In this document: one piece after another, positions 1 through 4,919 of the stretch | Numbering within the stretch: the first letter of the stretch is position 1 | How the letters are laid out: each line of letters opens with the position of its first letter | Assembly: GCA_020350865.1 (NCBI GenBank) | Contig: CP070726.1 | Span: 575,130 to 581,400, forward strand | Length of the DNA: 6,271 nucleotides | Direction: 5' to 3' | From: Thermoplasmata archaeon | Lineage (GTDB): Archaea; Thermoplasmatota; Thermoplasmata; GCA-020350865 | Translations under genes and position numbers: made by a program | The notes under the pieces: model-generated | Seen by the model: only the letters and a program-made list of their open reading frames with translations | Told to the model about the DNA's origin: nothing | Databases searched by the model: none

Positions 1-519
1 AGCAATTACTTGATATTGAAACAAGGATGGAATTTAATCTCGATCCCCCTCATCCAGGAGGAGCAGAACCTAACTCAGGTGCTCAAGTCCATAGAAGGAT
101 GGTACGATGCGGTCCAGTGGTATGATAACGCTGATACCAGCGACCACTGGAAACATCACAAGGTGGGCAAACCCTTCGGAAATGACCTGTCCGAGCTGAA
201 CGAAACAATGGGTTTCTGGATTCACATCACCAAACCGGGAGACACCATCTTCATCTGCAACGGCACCGAACCCACGGAAAATCAAACCATCCCTCTCCAC
301 CCGGGATGGAACATGGCGGGTTTCCCTTCCCTTACAAACAAGAACAGGACCGCTGCGTTAAACAATCTCACATTTGGTGTGGAGGTGGATTCGATATGGG
401 CTTTTAATGCCTCGTCCAATAAATGGGAAGAACTTGCCAGTCCATCGGACCGCTTCGAGCTCGGCCGCGGTTACTGGCTCCACGTCACCCAAGGGTGCGA
501 ATGGGAGGTCCCCATGTAA
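1..519 (+). CDS. C-terminal part of a large archaeal surface protein with duplicated GWN-type module (5' end outside window)
   Basis: The frame is open from the first base, so only the last 172 residues are visible. A TTG at position 10 is probably an internal leucine and not a start. The visible part holds two copies of one module. Copy 1 covers about residues 5-86 and copy 2 about 97-170. Each has a GWN motif (residues 9-11 and 102-104), a proline seven residues after the glycine, an aromatic core strand (VQWYDN, then SIWAFN), a tryptophan (50, 142), and a closing GFWIHIT or GYWLHVT strand. Seven N-x-S/T sequons (NLT, NET, NGT, NQT, NRT, NLT, NAS) suggest a glycosylated extracellular protein. 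Similar GWN modules are known at the C-termini of secreted archaeal proteins, though I cannot name this family. No membrane anchor or sorting signal is seen before the TAA stop. Function is unknown; a cell-surface or adhesive role is an inference. Confidence 0.75.
   Translation, partial: SNYLILKQGWNLISIPLIQEEQNLTQVLKSIEGWYDAVQWYDNADTSDHWKHHKVGKPFGNDLSELNETMGFWIHITKPGDTIFICNGTEPTENQTIPLHPGWNMAGFPSLTNKNRTAALNNLTFGVEVDSIWAFNASSNKWEELASPSDRFELGRGYWLHVTQGCEWEVPM
13..510 (+). repeat. Internal duplication: two tandem GWN modules in the surface protein
   Basis: Two protein-level repeats lie in tandem, about nt 13-258 and 289-510, separated by a short Thr/Asn linker. Aligned landmarks are KQGWN with HPGWN, QWYDN with WAFNA, and ELNETMGFWIHIT with FELGRGYWLHVT. 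The DNA copies are well diverged, so this is an old domain duplication and not a recent tandem repeat. Confidence 0.65.
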
Positions 520-540
520 TAAAAGATGAAATCAGTCAGT

Positions 541-553
541 TTGGCTGTGCCAA
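541..553. terminator. Possible small hairpin between convergent genes
   Basis: TTGGC (541-545) and GCCAA (549-553) form a 5-bp stem with a 3-base loop in the 38-base gap between the surface protein stop (519) and the - strand gene stop (558). On the - strand it is followed after about 17 bases by CTTTTATT (complement of 517-524). Archaeal termination depends mainly on T-runs, so the hairpin may be incidental. Confidence 0.25.
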
Positions 554-557
554 CTTC

Positions 558-902
558 TCAAGCACTCGCCTTTTCAACTATCACCCTTTGCCCGTCGACC
601 CATATTTCCACTTCATCCTTGTTAGTCAATTCCAGTGCATGGACGATGTCCTTTGGAATCCTGAGTATCAGGCTTTTCCCGTCCGAACTCAATGTGCGGT
701 GCAAGGCCAGAGATTTTGGCGGGCCGCGCAGTCTTTCAAGGATATTGTAGAAGTGCTCGGCCTGCTTTGTGCTCATCGTGATATGGCCGCATCCTGTGCA
801 CTTAAATGCAGGAACATCATGAATGGTGATCTTTTCTTCCTCGATATCGTAATCGATTTTCGTCTCTTTCATCTTTTTTCCACACTTCGGGCACTTAGTC
901 AT
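558..902 (-). CDS. YgiT/MqsA-type zinc finger fused to AbrB/MazE-type DNA-binding domain (antitoxin-like regulator)
   Basis: This is a complete 114-residue protein. Residues 1-45 form a zinc finger with paired CxxC motifs (CPKC at 4-7, CTGC at 35-38) separated by an acidic strand region and VPAFKCTGCGH. That is the arrangement of the YgiT-type finger of the MqsA antitoxin. Residues about 68-112 match a swapped-hairpin AbrB/SpoVT/MazE domain: a short LSSDGKSLILRIPKDIV core, then NKDEVEIWVDGQRVIVEK. In MqsA the second domain is a helix-turn-helix, so here a different DNA-binding fold takes that place. Proteins of this layout are annotated as antitoxin-like or as transcription regulators. No toxin-sized partner gene lies on either side, so it may be a free-standing regulator. 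It has its own TATA box and essentially no leader. It is convergent with the upstream surface-protein gene and divergent from the tungstate operon. Family assignment is firm; function is inferred. Confidence 0.85.
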   Translation of the reverse strand: MTKCPKCGKKMKETKIDYDIEEEKITIHDVPAFKCTGCGHITMSTKQAEHFYNILERLRGPPKSLALHRTLSSDGKSLILRIPKDIVHALELTNKDEVEIWVDGQRVIVEKASA

Positions 903-916
903 ACAGTCTCTTCATC

Positions 917-935
917 ATATATGCGTATATTTTAA
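917..935 (-). promoter_or_regulatory. TATA box for the zinc-finger/AbrB gene, with AT-rich dyad
   Basis: On the - strand, TTAAAATATA (complement of 926-935) is centred about 28 bases before the ATG at 902. This is the usual TATA-to-start distance for a leaderless archaeal transcript, and no clear Shine-Dalgarno sequence precedes the ATG. The adjoining ATATACGCATATAT (complement of 917-930) is a near-dyad (ATATA-CGCA-TATAT). It could serve as an autoregulatory AbrB operator, but AT-rich dyads arise easily. Confidence 0.55.
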
Positions 936-948
936 CTTTTTGATACAA

Positions 949-1011
949 AAGCTGAAGGGCATATGGTTGTTGCACGCCACCCAAGAGTACGTATGGGAAG
1001 TACCCCTGTGA
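949..1011 (+). pseudogene. Remnant of a second surface-protein 3' end, related to positions 478-519
   Basis: Reading codons ending at the TGA at 1009-1011 gives GIWLLHATQEYVWEVPL-stop. This parallels GYWLHVTQGCEWEVPM-stop at the end of the gene at 1-519. At DNA level, 970-1011 and 478-519 agree at about 32 of 42 bases without gaps, counted by eye, and both end exactly at a stop codon. Left of about 949 the likeness fades. No start codon or full domain remains, so this is a decayed gene tail and not a gene. The most economical reading is a former tandem paralogue of the surface protein, mostly lost, with the zinc-finger/AbrB gene and its promoter now between the two tails. Confidence 0.6.
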
Positions 1012-1051
1012 AAGACCCGTCTATCTCGATATGCTTCACCAAACATAACGG

Positions 1052-1060
1052 TTTAATATC
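1052..1060 (+). promoter_or_regulatory. TATA box of the tungstate importer operon
   Basis: TTTAATATC is centred about 27 bases before the ATG at 1083, the spacing expected for a leaderless archaeal mRNA. The purine-rich AAACATAACG just upstream could hold the TFB recognition element. No ribosome site precedes the start, which fits leaderless translation. Confidence 0.5.
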
Positions 1061-1068
1061 TGCTTTTG

Positions 1069-1085
1069 CATTACCATGGTGAATG
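1069..1085 (+). promoter_or_regulatory. Imperfect palindrome at the predicted transcription start of the tungstate operon
   Basis: CATTACC-AT-GGTGAATG is an inverted repeat: CATT-ACC pairs with GGT-AATG with one bulged G. It covers the predicted transcription start and the ATG itself. A repressor bound here would block a leaderless gene. No second copy is seen elsewhere in the window, so an operator role is only a suggestion. Confidence 0.25.
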
Positions 1086-2759
1086 GCCGAGAATATTACA
1101 ACTTCGAATGATGAAGCACAGGTGGAAGAATCAAAGCCGAGACCCTCCGAACATACCGGGAAATACAAGGGGAGAACATTTGTCTGGATAGTCGCCCTTC
1201 TCCTTATCATATCCGCCCTGGCATTTGCCCTCTACCTCACAGGCAACCCCTCCTCCGAAAGAACCCTGCTCCTCGCCACAACCACCTCCACAGCAAACTC
1301 CGGGTTGCTCGACTACATCCTCCCTGAATTCGAGGAGCGGTACGATTGCACCGTTAAGGTCACCCCCGTGGGCACGGGCCAGGCCCTGGAGATGGGCAGG
1401 AGGGGGGATGTGGATGTGCTCATGGTTCATGCCCCTTCGAAAGAAGAGGATTTTGTCAGAGAAGGATACGGGACGCAGAGATTTGCCGTCTGCTACAATT
1501 ACTTCGTCATTGTCGGTCCCACTTCGGATCCCGCTGATATAAAAAATGCGAATAATGTATCTGATGCCGTAAAGATTATTTTCTCCTCAGAATCAACATT
1601 CGTTTCAAGGGGCGATGATTCGGGTACACATACCATGGAAAAGGCTCTGTGGGAGGCTGCGGGTTACGACTATAATTCTGAAATCGACATCCCCGAAAAT
1701 GGCTGGTACTACTCGGTTAGCGCGGGCATGGGCAACACGCTCGTCAGGGCCAACGAACTTGAGGCTTACACATTGACCGACGAGGGGACCTTCTATGCAT
1801 ATGAGGGCAGTCTCGATTTGGATGTGGTCCTTCGTGAGGACCCGAATCTTCTAAATCAATACAGTATCATTCCTGTTAATCCCGGAAAATTCACGCATGT
1901 GAATTTTGAGGCGGCTTGGGACTTTGTGGAATGGATCACATCCGAAAGTACACAGGAAAGAATAGGTGATTTCGAGGCCAACGGTCACAACCTGTTCGTG
2001 CCCAATGCGGATCAGGATATTGCTGATGGAGGAACGGGGGGAGATGAATTCGCTGCCGGCTCGTCTTCAGACGAAACAGAACGGGTCATTGGAATCACGT
2101 TGCTCACATTATATATGGCGGCCTGCAGCACCACCATCTCAAGTCTAATAGGCATCCCGGTTGGAACCTTCCTTGGACTGAGAAAAACCAAATTTTCCTC
2201 CTTGATAAAGGTCTTCACGCACACCCTGTACGGCCTTCCACCAGTCATCGCAGGCCTTGTCATATTCATCCTCCTTTCCAGGGCGGGACCTCTTGGAAAC
2301 CTGGGAATCCTATTCACTCCAACCGCCATGATACTTGCCCAGGTTCTTCTGATCACCCCATTAATAATCGGTCTTACTGCCTCTGCCATCTCTGCCATTC
2401 CGCAGATGACAATCGATTCGGCAAGAACCCTCGGGGCCAGGCGGTTTTCACTTTTGAAAACGATGTTAATCGAATCCAGAATCGGGATATTCACGGGCAT
2501 TATGATCGGATTCGGAAGGGCGATTTCGGAGGTGGGTGCAGTAATTATAGTGGGAGGCAACATCAAATGGCACACTCAGGTTGTAACAACAGCCATCGTC
2601 CTGGAGACCCAGAGGGGGAATTTCGATTTCGCCTTGATTCTGGGGGCGATACTCATCGCACTGGCCCTGGTTACATCCATAGTTCTAACGGTTCTTCAGG
2701 GGAGATTTAAAACAGGAAAAAACGGCAGAGTGATATTTAAGTTGAGAAATGGAGGGTGA
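1083..2759 (+). CDS. Tungstate ABC transporter, substrate-binding protein fused to permease (TupA-TupB fusion)
   Basis: This 558-residue protein joins two importer subunits normally made separately. Residues 1-32 are hydrophilic and 33-52 are one membrane segment. There is no lipobox cysteine, so it is probably an uncleaved anchor that places the next domain outside the cell. Residues about 60-310 are a TupA-type binding protein: ATTTST (65-70) followed by NSGLLD, PVGTGQAL (95-102), GDVDVLMVHAP (109-118) and SRGDDSGTH (175-183), the oxyanion-binding signatures of this family. After a Gly/Ser/Asp-rich linker (315-332) comes a TupB-type permease with about five membrane segments (335-366, 374-399, 410-433, 466-492, 515-538). 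It has a cytoplasmic EAA loop, DSARTLGARRFSLLKTML (445-462), that docks on the ATPase. The topology works: outside domain, EAA loop and C-terminus inside. An in-frame TGA at 1080-1082 fixes ATG 1083 as the earliest start. Tungstate is favoured over molybdate by family; specificity is unproven. Confidence 0.88.
   Translation: MAENITTSNDEAQVEESKPRPSEHTGKYKGRTFVWIVALLLIISALAFALYLTGNPSSERTLLLATTTSTANSGLLDYILPEFEERYDCTVKVTPVGTGQALEMGRRGDVDVLMVHAPSKEEDFVREGYGTQRFAVCYNYFVIVGPTSDPADIKNANNVSDAVKIIFSSESTFVSRGDDSGTHTMEKALWEAAGYDYNSEIDIPENGWYYSVSAGMGNTLVRANELEAYTLTDEGTFYAYEGSLDLDVVLREDPNLLNQYSIIPVNPGKFTHVNFEAAWDFVEWITSESTQERIGDFEANGHNLFVPNADQDIADGGTGGDEFAAGSSSDETERVIGITLLTLYMAACSTTISSLIGIPVGTFLGLRKTKFSSLIKVFTHTLYGLPPVIAGLVIFILLSRAGPLGNLGILFTPTAMILAQVLLITPLIIGLTASAISAIPQMTIDSARTLGARRFSLLKTMLIESRIGIFTGIMIGFGRAISEVGAVIIVGGNIKWHTQVVTTAIVLETQRGNFDFALILGAILIALALVTSIVLTVLQGRFKTGKNGRVIFKLRNGG
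2751..2758 (+). promoter_or_regulatory. Ribosome site supporting the TTG start of the ATPase gene
   Basis: GGAGGGTG overlaps the stop codon of the permease fusion and lies four bases before TTG 2763. It is close to the archaeal consensus GGAGGTG and supports an unusual TTG start with a 3-base intergenic gap, i.e. translation-coupled expression. Confidence 0.6.
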
Positions 2760-2762
2760 ACA

Positions 2763-3494
2763 TTGGAAATTGAACTGAAAGGCGTTTCGAAAAATTTCAA
2801 CGGAAAAAAGGCGCTTTCCAATATCGATTTGAAGGTGGGACCGGGCAAGATCATCGCAATAATCGGCCCCTCCGGATCCGGAAAAACAACGCTTCTCAGG
2901 ATCATCAACCTCCTGGATCTCCCCTTACATGGAACCCTTGCTCTTGATGGTAAGGACGCTGTGAAGCTGACCAATGGTGAACGCCATGAATTGAGAAAAC
3001 GGATGGCCCTCGTGTTTCAGAACCCCAGCCTGTTTCAAAGGACAGTAAAAGATAATGTGGCCTACGGTCTGAAGATTCGATACATGCACCCTGAGATCAT
3101 CGAAAAGGAGGTGCAAAAAGCCCTGAAACTGATCGGTTTAGATGAATTGAAGTATCAATTTGCACCGACCTTATCGGCCGGCGAGGCGCAGAGGGTGTCC
3201 TTTGCCAGGGCCATCGTTTTTAGGCCCGAACTGCTGCTGCTGGATGAATTCACAGCCAACCTGGACCCTGCAAATGTCAGGCTCCTTGAGGAGAGCGTGG
3301 TCAATTTCCATGCAAAAACCAATGCCACCATCGTTTTGGCCACCCACAACCTGTTTCAGGCCCGACGCCTGGCCCATGAGGTGGTTTTCATATATGACGG
3401 TAGAATCGTCGAATACGGGGAAAAAGAGGCATTCTTCTCCCATCCCCATCATCAATTAACCCGTTCATTCCTCTCGGGAGAGCTTGTTTATTGA
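2763..3494 (+). CDS. tupC: Tungstate ABC transporter ATP-binding protein (TupC-like)
   Basis: This 243-residue ABC ATPase powers the importer by docking on the EAA loop of the fused permease at the cytoplasmic membrane face. All motifs are intact: Walker A GPSGSGKT (35-42), Q-loop glutamine 86 in FQNP, signature LSAGEAQR (137-144; Ala replaces the usual second residue), Walker B LLLLDEF (157-163), D-loop NLDPAN and switch histidine 195 in ATHN. It stops soon after the nucleotide-binding domain and lacks the C-terminal TOBE/regulatory domain of ModC or WtpC, which fits the short TupC type. Two copies would be needed per transporter. It follows the permease stop by three bases and uses TTG as start, backed by a good ribosome site; starting here gives the normal first strand MEIELKGVSK. 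The ABC-ATPase call is certain. The substrate is inherited from the neighbour. Confidence 0.92.
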   Translation: MEIELKGVSKNFNGKKALSNIDLKVGPGKIIAIIGPSGSGKTTLLRIINLLDLPLHGTLALDGKDAVKLTNGERHELRKRMALVFQNPSLFQRTVKDNVAYGLKIRYMHPEIIEKEVQKALKLIGLDELKYQFAPTLSAGEAQRVSFARAIVFRPELLLLDEFTANLDPANVRLLEESVVNFHAKTNATIVLATHNLFQARRLAHEVVFIYDGRIVEYGEKEAFFSHPHHQLTRSFLSGELVY

Positions 3495-3498
3495 GTGC

Positions 3499-3528
3499 TT
3501 TTTACCAAAGCCATTTTTATTATAATGG
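3499..3528 (+). terminator. T-rich terminator after the tungstate operon
   Basis: Two five-T runs (3499-3503 and 3514-3518) occur just after the ATPase stop at 3494. The second lies within CCATT...AATGG (3511-3515 with 3524-3528), a weak 5-bp stem. Oligo-T stretches are the main intrinsic termination signal in archaea, and a new promoter follows directly. Confidence 0.4.
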
Positions 3529-3540
3529 ATAATTTTAACG

Positions 3541-3552
3541 AAAAATATATAA
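3541..3552 (+). promoter_or_regulatory. TATA box of the winged-helix/KaiC operon
   Basis: AAAAATATATAA is a strong archaeal TATA element preceded by TTTTAACG. Transcription should begin near 3573, giving a leader of about 35 bases. Within that leader, AACAT (3571-3575) and ATGTT (3589-3593) form a spaced inverted repeat that could be a binding site for the encoded regulator, though its arms are only 5 bp. GGAG (3598-3601) lies seven bases before the ATG at 3609 as ribosome site. Confidence 0.6.
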
Positions 3553-3608
3553 GTCCAGGGGTTCATACATAACATATAACAATCTGTAATGTTCTATGGA
3601 GTGGGGAT

Positions 3609-4193
3609 ATGAAAGACTATGATGCTATTAGAGGAAAGAAGCCCACCAAAACGGAGAACATCCTTGAATACATGGTGGATCACCCAAACGAGGTGCTTTC
3701 TCCTAAAAAGGTGGCGGACGAACTGGGATTCAACCTGCAAACAACTGTCACAGTGCTTAACCGTTTGGCCATGGAAGGGGCCATCTCAAAGGAGGCAAGG
3801 GGGCAGTTCTGCTATCATTCCAAAGAGAAGGCGGAAAAGAAGGAAGTCAAAGGCGCTGAAAAGGAAAGAGAGGACTTCGCCGGGCCCTCATTGGATAAGA
3901 AAAACGCCCCCATTATATACAAGGCCATTTACCATATGGCAAGTGAAAGCACAGGACCTGATATTTTGAAAACAATTACCGGGCTCGGTCCTGACGATTT
4001 CGATGACAAGGCTCCGATAGAATCCATTAAGAACCTCATAGCGGGCTTAATCGATGTCCTCGGAGAGGAGATGGCGGTTGATATTGTCAGCATCGCACTT
4101 CAGAGCGAGTTGAAACCGAAGAAGGATACGAACCTGAAGCAATTGATGGAGTCATGGGAGGATTTATTATGGAAGGAAATGAGTCGTTCGTGA
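3609..4193 (+). CDS. Winged helix-turn-helix protein with unrecognised helical C-terminal domain
   Basis: This 194-residue, probably cytoplasmic protein has three parts. Residues 14-72 fit a winged helix: helix ENILEYMVDHPNEV, then LSPKKVADELG, a likely recognition helix around LQTTVTVLNRLAMEG (43-57), and a wing AISKEARGQFCYH. Residues 73-97 are a Lys/Glu-rich linker. Residues 98-190 are predicted mostly helical (IIYKAIYHMA, IESIKNLIAGLIDVLG, MAVDIVSIALQSEL, LKQLMESWEDLLW), and I do not recognise this domain. It is first in an operon with two KaiC-type genes, and its last 25 bases overlap the next gene, so the products are likely made together. A transcription regulator, or a DNA-binding partner of the KaiC proteins, is the natural guess. 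There is no ligand domain of the ModE type, so nothing ties it to the tungstate genes upstream. The start has a GGAG site at seven bases. Confidence 0.8.
   Translation: MKDYDAIRGKKPTKTENILEYMVDHPNEVLSPKKVADELGFNLQTTVTVLNRLAMEGAISKEARGQFCYHSKEKAEKKEVKGAEKEREDFAGPSLDKKNAPIIYKAIYHMASESTGPDILKTITGLGPDDFDDKAPIESIKNLIAGLIDVLGEEMAVDIVSIALQSELKPKKDTNLKQLMESWEDLLWKEMSRS
4156..4161 (+). promoter_or_regulatory. Ribosome site deciding the start of the KaiC-like gene
   Basis: GGGAGG lies seven bases before ATG 4169 and inside the preceding gene. The same frame has an earlier ATG at 4154, but that one would place the ribosome site within the coding sequence and has no good site of its own, so 4169 is preferred. 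Confidence 0.65.
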
Positions 4194-4918
4194 TAAGAAG
4201 GGTACATACAGGCATACCGGGACTGGACGAGCTGGTGGACGGTGGTTTTCCAGAGAACACTGTCAATCTGGTTGCCGGACCCACGGGCAGCGCAAAGACG
4301 CTTTTCGGCATGCAGTTCATTTACAACGGGGCCGTGGAGTACAATGATGTGGGCATTTATGTCACCTTAGAGGAGCGCAAGGAAAACATTCAGAGGGGCA
4401 TGTGGTCCTTTGGTATGGATGTGAACCGGGCCGAAAAAGAGCGCAAGATGATTCTGGTGGATGTGAGCAAAATCAGGGCAAAGCTGCACTCGGACAGTGA
4501 TATGACCAGGGGTATCGTGGGGTTTGCCAAACTTCAAAATTTCCTGGAAAGATTCCTGTCCGCAACGCAGGCCAAGAGGTTCGTTTTGGATTCAATAACC
4601 GCTGCAGGGATGTCCTACAAAGAGAACGAGCTGATGAGACAGGAGCTCTTTGCTTTCTCATCCTTTCTTCAGGAACAGGATATCACCTCCCTTCTGATAA
4701 CAGAATCAACCAACGAGACAGGTGATCAGACAAGATACGGGGTGGAGCAATTCGTGGCCGATTCTTTCATCAACCTCGGACTTGAGCGGCTCTCAGGTGA
4801 ATTGAGGAGGTCCATTACCATCAGGAAGATGAGATTCACCAGGCACGATACAAAAGTGCACCCCCTGCTGATCACCAAAAAGGGGATAATAGTCGAGTCT
4901 GAGGCTGAGGTGTTCTGA
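4169..4918 (+). CDS. KaiC-like RecA-superfamily ATPase, single domain
   Basis: This 249-residue protein (from ATG 4169) is one KaiC/RadA-fold ATPase domain. The N-terminal signature TGIPGLDELVDGGFP (14-28) is typical of KaiC. The P-loop is GPTGSAKT (37-44), with Ala where the Walker A consensus has its last glycine; the lysine and threonine remain. TLEE (66-69) supplies the paired catalytic glutamates. Walker B is RFVLDS (137-142). The C-terminal RKMRFTRH (219-226) matches the KaiC RKMRGTxH element, which contacts the neighbouring subunit's nucleotide. Such proteins form ATP-dependent hexameric rings. In archaea they act in signalling, regulation and, as ArlH, in motility, but the neighbours here are not archaellum genes. 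It overlaps the winged-helix gene by 25 bases and is followed after one base by a degenerate KaiC-like partner. It looks ATPase-competent, with the Ala as the one doubt. The biological role is unknown. Confidence 0.9.
   Translation: MEGNESFVIRRVHTGIPGLDELVDGGFPENTVNLVAGPTGSAKTLFGMQFIYNGAVEYNDVGIYVTLEERKENIQRGMWSFGMDVNRAEKERKMILVDVSKIRAKLHSDSDMTRGIVGFAKLQNFLERFLSATQAKRFVLDSITAAGMSYKENELMRQELFAFSSFLQEQDITSLLITESTNETGDQTRYGVEQFVADSFINLGLERLSGELRRSITIRKMRFTRHDTKVHPLLITKKGIIVESEAEVF
4907..4912 (+). promoter_or_regulatory. Ribosome site supporting the GTG start at 4920
   Basis: GAGGTG lies seven bases before GTG 4920, inside the last codons of the KaiC-like gene. The spacing equals that of the other two genes of this operon. 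It supports GTG as start with a one-base gap between the genes. Confidence 0.6.
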
Positions 4919-4919
4919 G

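Noticed and set aside
423..935. A + strand open frame of 170 codons across the end of the surface gene and over the zinc-finger/AbrB gene
   Set aside because: It overlaps two better supported genes and its translation has no recognisable domain. The opposite strand holds clear zinc-finger and AbrB motifs with a TATA box.
1076..1111. ATG at 1076 just before the tungstate gene as a start
   Set aside because: It is in another frame and reaches a stop after about a dozen codons, while the frame of the fusion protein has a stop at 1080-1082 and begins at 1083.
2012..2575. Long - strand open frame of 187 codons inside the tungstate permease part
   Set aside because: It is antisense to a region with clear permease motifs (EAA loop, membrane segments). 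Its translation shows no domain and it has no promoter of its own.
4154..4168. Earlier ATG at 4154 as start of the KaiC-like gene
   Set aside because: The only good ribosome site, GGGAGG at 4156-4161, lies downstream of that ATG and is properly spaced for ATG 4169.
3609..4193. Winged-helix protein as a ModE-like regulator of the tungstate operon
   Set aside because: It has its own promoter and lacks an oxyanion-binding (TOBE-like) domain. It overlaps the KaiC-like gene, so its link is downstream.
4169..4918. KaiC-like gene as the archaellum ATPase ArlH (FlaH)
   Set aside because: No archaellum genes are near, and the TLEE and RKMRFTRH elements are closer to general KaiC-like proteins. The genes around it form a different module.
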